DNA of 64,000 nucleotides, from NCBI GenBank assembly GCA_014218215.1, contig CP043652.1:496001-560000 (forward strand), read 5' to 3'. The stretch is from Geodermatophilaceae bacterium NBWT11 (GTDB lineage: Bacteria > Actinomycetota > Actinomycetes > Mycobacteriales > Geodermatophilaceae). Shown here in pieces: positions 25,247 through 34,135 of the stretch. The number at the start of each line of letters is the position of its first letter. Position 1 is the first letter of the stretch. Made by a program: the position numbers and the translations under genes. The notes below the pieces were generated by a model. It was not told the origin of the DNA, ran no database searches, and saw nothing but the letters and a program-made list of their open reading frames with translations.

Positions 25247-26074
25247 ATGACCGCCCAGCAGAAGGCCCGGCAGGCCGGTGACTCCGACGCCCTCCAGCAC
25301 CTGGCCCGGGTCGGGCTGCTCGCCTACGGCCTGGTCCACCTGCTCATCGCCTGGCTGGCACTGCAGCTGGCCTGGGGCGGCGGGGGCGGGTCGGCCGACC
25401 AGTCCGGCGCGCTGCAGACCCTGGCCGAAGAGCCGTTCGGCACCCCGCTGCTGTGGGTGCTCGGCCTCGGACTGATCGCCCTGGCGCTCTGGCAGGCCGC
25501 CTCCGTGCTGCCCTTCCTCGGCCGGCTCGGCGGCGCGGGAGACGCGAGGAAGGAGGCCGTCGTCGGCATCGTGAAGTGCGTGGCCAAGGTGGTCGTCTAC
25601 GGCTTCCTGGCCGTCAGCGCGCTGCGGTTCGCCACCGGCAGCGGGTCCTCGAGCTCCGGGGACCAGCAGCAGGCCACCGCCGGGGTCTTCGGGCTGCCCG
25701 GCGGGCGGTACCTGGTCGGGCTCGGTGCGCTCGTCGTCATCGGCGTGGGTGTCTACCAGGTGGTCAAGGGCCTGAAGGGCTCCTTCATGAAGGAGATCGA
25801 CACCGCCGACGCCCCCGCGCAGCAGGTCCGCGTGGTCGAGCGGCTCGGTCGGGTCGGCTACGTCGCCAAGGGCATCGCGTTCGTCGTGGTCGGCGGGCTG
25901 CTCGGCTACGCCGCGGTCACGGTCGACCCGTCGCAGTCCACCGGCCTGGACGGCGCGATGCACACCGTGCTGGAGGCCCCCTTCGGGCAGGGGCTGCTGA
26001 CCCTGGTGGCGCTGGGCATCGCCGCGTTCGGTGTCTTCTGCTTCTTCCGCGCCCGGTACCCGCAGCGGTCGTGA
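25247..26074 (+). CDS. DUF1206 membrane protein (first of tandem pair)
   Basis: 275 residues with about six transmembrane helices in three helix pairs, the DUF1206 pattern. The recurrent motif LARVGLLAYGLVHLLIAWLAL appears again in altered form as LGRVGYVAKGIAFVVVGGLL. Function is unknown; the family is widespread in actinobacteria. The ATG at 25247 follows GAGGAGG (25234-25240). Its stop overlaps the start of the next DUF1206 gene (GTGA). Confidence 0.82.
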   Translation: MTAQQKARQAGDSDALQHLARVGLLAYGLVHLLIAWLALQLAWGGGGGSADQSGALQTLAEEPFGTPLLWVLGLGLIALALWQAASVLPFLGRLGGAGDARKEAVVGIVKCVAKVVVYGFLAVSALRFATGSGSSSSGDQQQATAGVFGLPGGRYLVGLGALVVIGVGVYQVVKGLKGSFMKEIDTADAPAQQVRVVERLGRVGYVAKGIAFVVVGGLLGYAAVTVDPSQSTGLDGAMHTVLEAPFGQGLLTLVALGIAAFGVFCFFRARYPQRS

Positions 26075-26955
26075 CCGGCACCGCTCCCCCGCTCCGCCGG
26101 GTGCTCAGCACGGTCCTGCGGGCCGTCCGGCACGCCCGCGAGGTCACCGACCACCCGTGGCTCGAGCGCCTGGCCCGGGTCGGGCTGATCGCGTACGCCC
26201 TCATGCACTTCACCATCGGCTGGCTGGCGTTCACCGTGGCCTGGCGGATCAACCCCGATGCCGCCGACGCCGACCAGGCCGGGGCGCTGCGCACCCTGGG
26301 CTCGAGCCCCGGCGGGCTGGTGCTGCTCTGGGTGCTCGGCCTGGGCCTGCTGAGCCTGGCGGTCTGGCAGGCCGGGGAGGTGCTCCGCTGGTGGACCGGG
26401 CTGCTGGACCCCGAGCACCGCGCGAAGGCCGCCTTCGTCTGCGCGAAGTGCCTGGCCAAGGCCGGGGTGTACGGGTTCTTCGCCGTCCTCGCGCTGGTCT
26501 TCGCCGTCGGCGCCGAGTACGACGCCGCGGAGAACACCCAGGACCTCACCGACGACGTGCTGGGCGTGCCGCTGGGCAACTGGCTGGTGGGCGCCATCGG
26601 CCTCGTCGTCATCGGCGTGGGCGGGTACCTGGTGCTGCGCGGGATCACCGGCGGCTTCATGAAGGACGTCGACCTCGACGCCGCCCCCGATCGCTACGAG
26701 CCGACCATCGAGGGCCTGGGCCGGGTCGGCTACGTGGCCAAGGGGGTCGCCTTCGGCGTCGCCGGCGGGCTGGTGGTCTTCGCCGCGGTCACCTCCGACG
26801 TGTCCACCGCGACCGGGCTGGACGGCGCGATCAACGCCATCGGCTCGGTCCCCACCGGACAGTGGCTGCTCACCGCGGTCGCCCTGGGCTTCGCCGCCTT
26901 CGGCGTCTACGCCCTGGCCCGGGCCCGCTACCCCGACCGCGACCCCTCCAGCTGA
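26071..26955 (+). CDS. DUF1206 membrane protein (second of tandem pair)
   Basis: 294 residues. It is clearly related to the preceding gene: LARVGLIAYALMHFTIGWLA, FVCAKCLAKAGVYGFFAV and LGRVGYVAKGVAFGVAGGL correspond segment by segment. It has an N-terminal extension of about 30 residues with basic and Arg-rich character. The GTGA overlap makes the pair a single translational unit, which suggests that the products form a hetero-oligomer. It is followed by a strong hairpin at 26961-26994. Confidence 0.82.
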   Translation: MTGTAPPLRRVLSTVLRAVRHAREVTDHPWLERLARVGLIAYALMHFTIGWLAFTVAWRINPDAADADQAGALRTLGSSPGGLVLLWVLGLGLLSLAVWQAGEVLRWWTGLLDPEHRAKAAFVCAKCLAKAGVYGFFAVLALVFAVGAEYDAAENTQDLTDDVLGVPLGNWLVGAIGLVVIGVGGYLVLRGITGGFMKDVDLDAAPDRYEPTIEGLGRVGYVAKGVAFGVAGGLVVFAAVTSDVSTATGLDGAINAIGSVPTGQWLLTAVALGFAAFGVYALARARYPDRDPSS

Positions 26956-26960
26956 CAGCA

Positions 26961-26994
26961 CTGCGGCCGGCCTCCCGAGGGAGACCGGCCGCAG
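26961..26994. terminator. Strong bidirectional terminator hairpin
   Basis: CTGCGGCCGG and CCGGCCGCAG (10 bp, perfect) enclose an inner stem CTCCC-GA-GGGAG. The combined stem is 15 bp with one internal mismatch. It lies between the convergent DUF1206 (ends 26955) and substrate-binding-protein (ends 27012) genes. Confidence 0.8.
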
Positions 26995-27011
26995 CAGGGG
27001 GTGCCGGTGGA

Positions 27012-28340
27012 TCAGCCGAGGTCGATCGCCTCGTAGCAGGGCTCGGTGAACTCGTAGCCCTCGGCGGTCGAGCCCTCCAGGTCGGCCTCGGCCACCGTGA
27101 CGCCGGTGGAGGCGTCCGCGCTGACGTCGGAGAGCTGGGTGGTGCGGACCGCAGCGGCGTCCCCGCCGTTGGCGTAGTTGCCCGACCCCTCGGGGAGGAT
27201 GCCCTCGTAGTCGACCGACTCGAGCGCGGCCGACGCGGTGGCCAGACCCTCACGGGTCAGGTCGCCGGAGTCCGCAGCAGCCTCGAGGGCGGCCTTCATC
27301 GGGTAGGACCAGACCCAGCCGGACAGGAAGAACTCGTTGGGCGTGGTGTCGCCGGCAGCCTCACGCATGGCCTCGTGGCCGGGGCTGTCGGTGTCCCAGG
27401 GGCCCCACGGCCCGAGCAGCTGGTAGCTGGCGGTCAGCGCCGGCGCGGCCGGGCTCTGCAGCAGGGCGACGTTCCAGGTGGGCGAGGAGCCCAGAAAGCG
27501 GCCCTGGAAGCCGGCGGCGACGGACTGGCCGACGATCGTGGCCATGTCGGCGGGGCCGGTGGACACCACGACGACGTCGGGCTGCTGGTCGACGATGGCG
27601 GCCACGGCGGCGGACTGGTTGTCGGTGCCGGCGGTGGTCTCCACGTTGGCGAAGTCCAGACCGTTGGCCTCGGCGGCGACCGACGCTCCGGCGGCGGCGT
27701 CCCCGCCGTAGTCACCGGCGTAGTGCACGGCCATCACCGACTCCGCGGAGTAGGTCTCGGCCGCGTAGTCCACGCCGTTCATGGCCTCGGCGCAGTAGGT
27801 CGGGCCGGACTCCAGGATGACGTCCTGGAAGAGGTACAGCGAGGTCCAGCCGGCGGGTGCCGCGACGATGTCCTCGGCGGCCAGGTCCTCCACGATCGAG
27901 GCGGTGGGGGGCGACCCGAGGGTCTGCGCCAGGCCCAGGATGTCGGGCTTGATCTCCTGGTAGACCTGGTTGGTGACCTGCGGGTTGTACTGGTTGTCCC
28001 GCACGTACTCGCTGACGTTGACGTCGTAGCCGCCGATGCCGCCGTCCTCGTTGACCCGGTTCCAGAACGCCTCCTGGCCGGCGACGATCGTCGGGCCGGC
28101 AGCGGCGAACGGGCCGACGGTGAGGTCGGAGAGCGTGCCGAGGTAGATGCACCCGTTGTCCGGGTTCACCGCCTCCGGGCAGGGGTCGCTGGTGACGCCG
28201 ACGTCGGTGGCGATGCTGCCGCCCTCGCCGCCCCCGCCGTCCGCAGGGTCCTCGCTGCCGCCGCGGCAACCCGCGGCGAAGACCGCGAGGCCGGCCAGGG
28301 AGGCCGCCGCCACCCGCCGGCGTGTGGTGGTGCTGCTCAT
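27012..28340 (-). CDS. ABC transporter substrate-binding lipoprotein (Liv type)
   Basis: 442 residues. The signal peptide has lipobox LAVFAAGC (Cys about residue 25), then a Gly/Asp-rich spacer. The mature part is a periplasmic-binding-protein type I fold of the branched-chain amino acid family: GTLSDLTVGPFAAAGPTIVAGQ, NEDGGIGGYDV and QQPDVVVVSTGPADMATIV. It captures a substrate outside the cell and delivers it to the LivHM permease encoded just upstream. The embedded acyl-CoA ligase in the operon suggests a carboxylic acid ligand rather than an amino acid (inference). It is last in the operon, separated from livM by 83 bases with a hairpin. Confidence 0.9.
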   Translation of the reverse strand: MSSTTTRRRVAAASLAGLAVFAAGCRGGSEDPADGGGGEGGSIATDVGVTSDPCPEAVNPDNGCIYLGTLSDLTVGPFAAAGPTIVAGQEAFWNRVNEDGGIGGYDVNVSEYVRDNQYNPQVTNQVYQEIKPDILGLAQTLGSPPTASIVEDLAAEDIVAAPAGWTSLYLFQDVILESGPTYCAEAMNGVDYAAETYSAESVMAVHYAGDYGGDAAAGASVAAEANGLDFANVETTAGTDNQSAAVAAIVDQQPDVVVVSTGPADMATIVGQSVAAGFQGRFLGSSPTWNVALLQSPAAPALTASYQLLGPWGPWDTDSPGHEAMREAAGDTTPNEFFLSGWVWSYPMKAALEAAADSGDLTREGLATASAALESVDYEGILPEGSGNYANGGDAAAVRTTQLSDVSADASTGVTVAEADLEGSTAEGYEFTEPCYEAIDLG

Positions 28341-28387
28341 CTGTCGTGCTCCCTTCGTGCCGGCGTCGGTGCCGGTCGGGTGACCCA

Positions 28388-28405
28388 CCCGTCGTCGTCG
28401 ACGGG
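28388..28405. other. Intercistronic hairpin between livM and the binding-protein gene
   Basis: CCCGTCG-TCGT-CGACGGG, with 7-bp arms. Hairpins upstream of binding-protein genes often protect the downstream mRNA segment and raise its level relative to the membrane subunits; that function is inferred here. Confidence 0.45.
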
Positions 28406-28423
28406 CGGGAGTGCGTGGGCCTC

Positions 28424-29590
28424 TCAGTAGGAGAAGGGCCAGGACTTCCAGTAGTTCCGGGCGCGGACCCACACGCCGAACAGGCCGCGGGGCTCGAAGA
28501 TCAGGAAGGCCACGATGAGCAACCCGTAGAGCAGCGTCTCCACCTGGAAGACGTTGGGGAACTCGGTGGCCGAGGAGGAGAGGAAGGGCAGGTACTCGGG
28601 CAGCTCGCGGGTCAGCCGGGGCAGGATCGCGATGAAGAAGGCGCCCATGATCGAGCCGGAGATCGTCGCGACACCGCCGATCAACACCATGGCCACGAAC
28701 TGCACGCTGACCAGCAGCCCGAACGAGCTGGGGTCCAGGTAGCCCGAGATCGAGTACAGCAGCGCCCCGGCGCACCCGGCGTAGAAGCCGGAGATCACGA
28801 ACGCCAGCCGCTTGGCCTTGCGGACGTCGACCCCGGTCACCTCCGCGGCGATGTCCCGGTCGCGGACGGCGGCGAAGCTGCGGCCGATCGCCGAGCGGGC
28901 GATGTTGCGGCCCAGCAGCGCGAAGAGCACCAGCAGCGCCGTCATCAGCAGGTACATCTGCTGGTCGGCGCTGAACGCGTCGGTGGACCGGGAGAGGTCC
29001 ACCCCGAACAGCACCGGGTCCGCGGCCGGCCGGCCCACGCCGACACCGCCGGTGACCGCGTCCCACTCGCGGAACACGTGCTCACCGAGGAAGACCAGAC
29101 CCAGGGTCACGATGGCCAGGTAGAGCCCCCGCAGCCGGGAGGCCAGCGGTGCGACGACCAGCCCGACCAGCGCCGCCATCGCGCCACCGGCCAGCAGCCA
29201 CACCGGGATGAACGTGATGCCGAACCCGTAGAGGTCCTCGTCGCCGGTCTCCCCGCTGACCACGGCCGCGGTGTAGGCACCGATGCCGAGGAAGAAGGCG
29301 TGCCCGAGGCTGACCTGCCCGGCGTACCCGGTGACCAGGTTGAGCCCGATCGCCCCGATGGCCAGGACCGCACCGGTGGCCAGCAGCCGCAGCAGCTCGT
29401 CCTCCAGCACGAAGGGCAGCAGCAGGGCCACGACCAGCAGGACGGCCAGTGCGGCCTTCTTGGCGCCGGTGTTGAGCAGTGCCATGTCCTGGCCGTAGCC
29501 GGTGTACATGGCCGGGCGGCCCCAGGGGCGCCGCCCCTTGGCCGGGGCGGGCGTCGCACGCTCCGCCGGACGGTTCTCGAGCGCGGTCAC
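28424..29590 (-). CDS. livM: Liv-type ABC transporter permease LivM
   Basis: 388 residues, about 9-10 transmembrane helices. The family motif GLNLVTGYAGQVSLGHAFFLGIGAY is clear (residues about 85-110), as is the cytoplasmic loop VRDRDIAAEVTGVDVRKAKR that contacts the ATPases. It has an N-terminal cytoplasmic extension of about 40 residues. It starts at a GTG overlapping the livH stop (GTGA). With LivH it forms the membrane channel. Confidence 0.92.
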   Translation of the reverse strand: MTALENRPAERATPAPAKGRRPWGRPAMYTGYGQDMALLNTGAKKAALAVLLVVALLLPFVLEDELLRLLATGAVLAIGAIGLNLVTGYAGQVSLGHAFFLGIGAYTAAVVSGETGDEDLYGFGITFIPVWLLAGGAMAALVGLVVAPLASRLRGLYLAIVTLGLVFLGEHVFREWDAVTGGVGVGRPAADPVLFGVDLSRSTDAFSADQQMYLLMTALLVLFALLGRNIARSAIGRSFAAVRDRDIAAEVTGVDVRKAKRLAFVISGFYAGCAGALLYSISGYLDPSSFGLLVSVQFVAMVLIGGVATISGSIMGAFFIAILPRLTRELPEYLPFLSSSATEFPNVFQVETLLYGLLIVAFLIFEPRGLFGVWVRARNYWKSWPFSY

Positions 29591-30474
29591 ACGCGTTCCA
29601 CCTCTCGGGTGCCGAACAGCCCGTAGGGCTTCACCAGCAGGACGACCAGCAGCAGGACGTACGGGGAGACCAGCGAGAAGTTCTGCCCGAGCCAGGGCAG
29701 GTACTCCCCCTGGTAGCTGGCGAAGAAGGACTCCACGATCCCGACGAGCAGGCCGCCCACGACGGCGCCCTCGATGGAGTCCAGGCCGCCGATGATGATC
29801 GCCGGCAACGCCTTGAGCGCGATGACCCAGGTGGACTGGTCCACCCCGCCGCCGGCGCCCACGAAGGCCCCGGCGACCGCGGCGAGACCACCGGCCATCG
29901 CCCAGGCCAGTGCGGTCATCGCACCGACCGAGACCCCCTGCACCAGTGCGGTCTCCTGGTCCAGCGAGGCCGCCCGCATGGCCAGCCCGTAGCGGCTGTA
30001 GCGGAAGAAGGCGAACAGCGCCCCGACCACCACGACCAGCACCACCACCATCGCGATGTAGCGCTCCTGCACCGGGAGGCCGGCGACGTCGACGGTGTTC
30101 AGGCCCCACGGGTCACCGACGTTGCGCACGTCGGGGCCGATGAAGACGTTCACCACGACCCGGATCGCGATGTCCAGGCCCAGCGTGATGATCGCGACGA
30201 CGAAGACCGGCCGGCCGATCATCGGGCGGATGGTGGTCCGCTCCAGCCCGAGGCCGAGCGCGGCGATGCCGATCGCGGCCAGCGGCACCGCGAGGTAGAA
30301 GCCGACCGGGCCGGCCAGGTAGCTGACCAGCACCGCCCCGGCGAGCATCAGCGCCGGCTGGGCGAAGCTGATCACCTTGGACGACTTGTAGATGATCACG
30401 AAGCTGACGGCGAGCATCGCGTAGATCGAGCCGAAGCCCAGTCCGCGGATGGTGGTCAGCAGGACGTCCCTCAT
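29587..30474 (-). CDS. livH: Liv-type ABC transporter permease LivH
   Basis: 295 residues, about eight transmembrane helices. It begins RDVLLTTIRGLGFGSIYAML and has VISFAQPALMLAGAVLVSYL, the LivH pattern, with the conserved loop YSRYGLAMRAASLDQETALV and KALPAIIIGGLDSIEGAVVG. The ATG overlaps the stop of the acyl-CoA ligase gene (ATGA). It pairs with LivM. Confidence 0.92.
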   Translation of the reverse strand: MRDVLLTTIRGLGFGSIYAMLAVSFVIIYKSSKVISFAQPALMLAGAVLVSYLAGPVGFYLAVPLAAIGIAALGLGLERTTIRPMIGRPVFVVAIITLGLDIAIRVVVNVFIGPDVRNVGDPWGLNTVDVAGLPVQERYIAMVVVLVVVVGALFAFFRYSRYGLAMRAASLDQETALVQGVSVGAMTALAWAMAGGLAAVAGAFVGAGGGVDQSTWVIALKALPAIIIGGLDSIEGAVVGGLLVGIVESFFASYQGEYLPWLGQNFSLVSPYVLLLVVLLVKPYGLFGTREVERV

Positions 30475-32348
30475 CGGGCGGAACCTCTCGAGTACATCCC
30501 CTCGACGAGGGGACCGAAGCGCTCGGCGAGCGCGGAACGGCGGACCTTCTGGGTCGCGGTGAGCTCGCCGTCCTCGTGGTCGAGCAGCTTGGGCAGCAGC
30601 CGGAAGGCCTTGATCTGCTCGACGGTCGCGAGGTTCGCGTTCACCTCGTCGACCTGGGCCTGGACCAGCGCGACGACCTCGGGCTTCTCGGTCAGGTCGC
30701 GGTAGGTGGTGAAGGAGATCTTGTTGCGCTGGGCCCAGTCGGAGACGGTGTCGGGCTCGATCCCGATCAGCGCCACGAGGTAGGGCCGGCGGTCGCCGAT
30801 GACCACGGCCTCCTTGATCATCGGGCTCACCTTGACGGCGTTCTCGATCTCCGAGGGCGCGATGTTCTTGCCCCCGGCGGTGATCAGGATGTCCTTCATC
30901 CGGTCGGTGATCCGCAGCCGCCCGTCCTCGAGCACCCCGACGTCGCCGGTGTGCAGCCAGCCGTCGGCGTCGACGGCCTCGGCGGTGGCGTCCGGGCGCT
31001 TCCAGTAGCCGAGGAAGGTGGCCGGCCCGCGGGTCAGCACCTCCCCGGTGGTCTCGTCGATGCGCAGCTCCACCGCGTCGTGCGGTTCGCCGACCGTGCC
31101 CAGCCGGATCCGGCCGGGGCGGTTGGCGGTGGCCGAGGCGGTGTTCTCGGTCATCCCGTAGACCTCGTGCACCGGCACGCCCAGGCCCATGAAGAACTGG
31201 AGGACGTCGGTGGCCACCGGGGCGGCACCGCACCCGGCCCAGCGCACCCGGCGCAGGCCCAGCCGGTCGCGCAGGGCCCGGACGACGAGCACCCAGGCGA
31301 TCGCGTGCTGCACCCGGCTGGAGACCGTGTGCTTCCCCCCGGTGCGGGCCAGGGTCTCCCCCACCCGTCGCGCCAGGGCGAGCCCGGCGTTGCCGACGTT
31401 GCGCTTGAGCGGGCTGGCCGAGGCCTGCCGCACCTGCACGGTGGCCAGCAGCTTCTCCCAGATCCGCGGGACGGCGAAGAAGAAGGTCGGCTGGATCTCC
31501 CGGAGGTTCTCCGGGACGGTGTCGATCGACTCGGCGAAGTTCACCTGGATGCCGGTGGCGGCGTTGTTCCAGGTGGTGAAGATCCGCTCGGCGACGTGGC
31601 ACAGCGGCAGGTAGCTCAGCGCCAGGTCGGCAGGACCCGCGGGCGGGTCGAGCAGGCCGCCGTCCCCGGTGAAGGAGGCGATCGTGGCCTCGGCGTTGGC
31701 CACCGAGAGCATCGCGCCCTTGGGCAGCCCGGTGGTGCCCGAGGTGTAGATCAGCGTCATCAGGTCCTCGGGCCGGGTGGCGGCCAGCGAGGCGTCGACG
31801 GCGTCGGGGTGCGCGGCCCGGTGCTCCCGGCCCAGGGCCAGGAAGTCCTCCCAGTGCAGCAGCCGCGGGTCGGTGTACCGGCCGCGGATGCCGCGGGGGT
31901 CGAGGTAGACCAGGTGCTGCAGGTCCGGGGTGCGGTCGGCGACCTCGAGGGCCTTGTCCAGCTGCTCCTGGTCCTCGGCGACGAGCACCCGCGCACCGGA
32001 GTCGGCGAGCACGTGCACGACCTCGGCGGCGGGGTTGGTGGGGTAGAGCCCGACCGTGACCGCGCCGGCGGCGAGGGTGCCCAGGTCGGTCGACAGCCAC
32101 TCGCGCCGGTTCTCCGACTGGATGGCCACGCGGTCCCCGCGCTCGACGCCCAGGGCCATCAGCCCGTGGGCCACGTCCTGCACGTCGTCCCAGTACTCCG
32201 CCCAGGAGGTCTCCCGCCACAGGCCCAGCTGCTTGCTGCGCATGGCGACCCCGCGCGGGGTCTCCCGGGCGCGGTCGCGGACCCGGGTGACGATGCTCGT
32301 CGTCGTCCCGGTCCGGCCGGTCGTCGTGGTGTCGACGGCGGTGGTCAC
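30471..32348 (-). CDS. Long-chain acyl-CoA synthetase-like AMP-binding ligase
   Basis: 625 residues, the size of long-chain (FadD15/FAA-type) ligases. It activates a carboxylic acid to the acyl-CoA through an acyl-AMP. Motifs: LIYTSGTTGLPKGAML (P-loop/AMP binding, about residues 210-226), VYGMTENTA, WLHTGDVG and RIKDIL-like RMKDILITAGGKN. It is placed between livG and livH with overlaps on both sides (4 bases each), so it is an integral part of the importer operon. Coupled import and activation of an organic acid, by vectorial acylation, is the simplest reading. This gene order recurs in many actinobacteria and proteobacteria. Confidence 0.92.
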   Translation of the reverse strand: MTTAVDTTTTGRTGTTTSIVTRVRDRARETPRGVAMRSKQLGLWRETSWAEYWDDVQDVAHGLMALGVERGDRVAIQSENRREWLSTDLGTLAAGAVTVGLYPTNPAAEVVHVLADSGARVLVAEDQEQLDKALEVADRTPDLQHLVYLDPRGIRGRYTDPRLLHWEDFLALGREHRAAHPDAVDASLAATRPEDLMTLIYTSGTTGLPKGAMLSVANAEATIASFTGDGGLLDPPAGPADLALSYLPLCHVAERIFTTWNNAATGIQVNFAESIDTVPENLREIQPTFFFAVPRIWEKLLATVQVRQASASPLKRNVGNAGLALARRVGETLARTGGKHTVSSRVQHAIAWVLVVRALRDRLGLRRVRWAGCGAAPVATDVLQFFMGLGVPVHEVYGMTENTASATANRPGRIRLGTVGEPHDAVELRIDETTGEVLTRGPATFLGYWKRPDATAEAVDADGWLHTGDVGVLEDGRLRITDRMKDILITAGGKNIAPSEIENAVKVSPMIKEAVVIGDRRPYLVALIGIEPDTVSDWAQRNKISFTTYRDLTEKPEVVALVQAQVDEVNANLATVEQIKAFRLLPKLLDHEDGELTATQKVRRSALAERFGPLVEGMYSRGSAR

Positions 32349-33187
32349 GAGACCTCCTCGGTCACGGCCGACTCGTCGGCGGTCTTCTTGCGGCGTCCGC
32401 CGGTGTCGTGGTCCTCACCGAGGTAGGCCTTGATCACGTCAGGATCGCGCTGCACCTCGCGCGGGGTGCCGGTGGTGATCGGGACGCCGAAGTCCACGAC
32501 CATGATCCGGTCGGCCAGGTCCATGACCAGGCCCATGTCGTGCTCGACCATGACCATCGAGATGGCCAGCTCGTCGCGGATGTCGAGGATGAACCGGGCC
32601 ATGTCCTCGGTCTCCTCCAGGTTCATCCCGGCGACCGGCTCGTCCAGCAGGAGCAGGGTCGGCTCCATGGCCAGGGCACGGCCGAGCTCGACCCGCTTCT
32701 GGATCCCGTAGGGCAGCAGCCCGACCGGCATCCGGCGGTAGGAGGCGAGCTCCAGGAAGTCCACGATCTCCTCGACCGCGGCGCGGTCGCGCATCTCGCT
32801 CCTGCGGGCACGGCCGAACCACGCCGCGGCGCTGAAGACGCCGTAGGACACCTGGTGGGCCCGGCCCAGCATCAGGTTGTCCACCACGGTGAGGTTCTCG
32901 AAGAGCTCGATGTTCTGGAACGTGCGCGCCAGGCCCTTGCCGGCCAGCACGTGCGGGCGCTGGCCGAGCACCTCCTCGCCGCGGAACCGCACCGAGCCCT
33001 CCTGGGGCCGGTACACCCCGGACAGGACGTTGAAGATCGAGGTCTTGCCCGCGCCGTTGGGGCCGATCACCGCGAACAGCTCCTGCTGCCCGACGGTGAA
33101 GGACACCCCGTTGATCGCCGTCACGCCCTTGAACCGCAGGGTGACGTCGCTGACCTCGAGCACGTTCTCGCTGACCGCGTGGGTCAT
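32345..33187 (-). CDS. livG: Liv-type ABC transporter ATPase LivG
   Basis: 280 residues from the ATG at 33187, which overlaps the livF stop (ATGA); a GTG at 33196 is possible. Walker A is GPNGAGKTS, Walker B LLLLDEPVAG, H-loop VMVEHDMGLVM. The signature segment reads LPYGIQKRVELGRALA, where most LivG proteins have LSYGQQRRLEI, still a Liv-type signature. The C-terminal 20 residues are charged (GGRRKKTADES). It powers the transporter together with LivF. Confidence 0.92.
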   Translation of the reverse strand: MTHAVSENVLEVSDVTLRFKGVTAINGVSFTVGQQELFAVIGPNGAGKTSIFNVLSGVYRPQEGSVRFRGEEVLGQRPHVLAGKGLARTFQNIELFENLTVVDNLMLGRAHQVSYGVFSAAAWFGRARRSEMRDRAAVEEIVDFLELASYRRMPVGLLPYGIQKRVELGRALAMEPTLLLLDEPVAGMNLEETEDMARFILDIRDELAISMVMVEHDMGLVMDLADRIMVVDFGVPITTGTPREVQRDPDVIKAYLGEDHDTGGRRKKTADESAVTEEVS

Positions 33188-34023
33188 GACAGCCACCGCT
33201 TCCGACGTCGGTAGTGCTTCACGTCGCGGAAGCTGCGTTCGGCGCCCTCGGCCCCCAGGCCGAGGTAGAACTCCTTGATGTCGTCGTCGTCGAGGAGCTC
33301 GGCGGCCGGCTTGTCCATCACGACCCGGCCGTTCTCCAGCACGTAGCCGTGCTCGGAGATCGACAGCGCCATCGAGGCGTTCTGCTCGACCAGCAGGACC
33401 GTCGTCCCTTGCTCGTTGATCGTGGTGATCAGGTCGCGGATGTTGGCCACCAGCTGCGGGGCCAGGCCCAGGCTCGGCTCGTCCAGGAGCAGGTAGCGCG
33501 GGTTGCTCATCAGCGCCCGGCCCATGGCCAGCATCTGCTGCTCGCCGCCGGAGAGGTAGCCCGCGGCCTGGGTGCGCCGCTCGAGCAGCCGGGGGAACAG
33601 CCCGTAGACCCGCTCCAGGTTCCCGGCGCGGTCCTTGGGCTTGGTGTGGGCGCCCACCCGGAGGTTCTCCTCGACGGAGAACTCCCCGAAGACACGGCGG
33701 CCCTCGAGCACCTGGCTGACACCGCGGGCCACGACCTGCTGGGGGTCCAGGTGGTCGATGCGCTCGCCGTCGAGGGTGATCTGGCCGCGGGTGACCGCGC
33801 CGTGGTGGATGTCCAGGAGGCCGGACAGCGCCCGGAGCAGGGTCGTCTTGCCGGCGCCGTTGGCGCCCAGGAGGCCCACGACCTGTCCCTCCGGGACCTC
33901 GAGGCTCACCCCCCGGAGCACCAGCACGACGTCGTCGTAGACGACCTCGAGGTTGCTGACTGCGAGCACGTGCCGCCCTTCGTCGATGGAGGTCGCACGC
34001 ACCGACGACGTGGTCTGCCTCAC
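33184..34023 (-). CDS. livF: Liv-type ABC transporter ATPase LivF
   Basis: 279 residues. Walker A GANGAGKTTLL, signature YLSGGEQQMLAMGRAL, Walker B YLLLDEPSLGLAP, H-loop VLLVEQNASMAL. The C-terminus ends in an unusual basic stretch (HYRRRKRWLS). It is the first gene of the operon and starts at a GTG at 34023; an internal start near residue 12 is possible because the first residues precede the conserved LAVSNLEVVY. The upstream interval (34024-34135) carries a direct repeat CGTTAyC at 34110 and 34121, a candidate regulator site. Confidence 0.92.
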   Translation of the reverse strand: MRQTTSSVRATSIDEGRHVLAVSNLEVVYDDVVLVLRGVSLEVPEGQVVGLLGANGAGKTTLLRALSGLLDIHHGAVTRGQITLDGERIDHLDPQQVVARGVSQVLEGRRVFGEFSVEENLRVGAHTKPKDRAGNLERVYGLFPRLLERRTQAAGYLSGGEQQMLAMGRALMSNPRYLLLDEPSLGLAPQLVANIRDLITTINEQGTTVLLVEQNASMALSISEHGYVLENGRVVMDKPAAELLDDDDIKEFYLGLGAEGAERSFRDVKHYRRRKRWLS

Positions 34024-34135
34024 GTCCGTGGTGTGAGGCCGGACACTAGGTGGCAGCTGTGAACCAGCGGAAGGGTCGACGCGCCGTTCGGCATCCGGAG
34101 GGGTGTTTCGTTATCCGCCCGTTACCGACGGCCTG

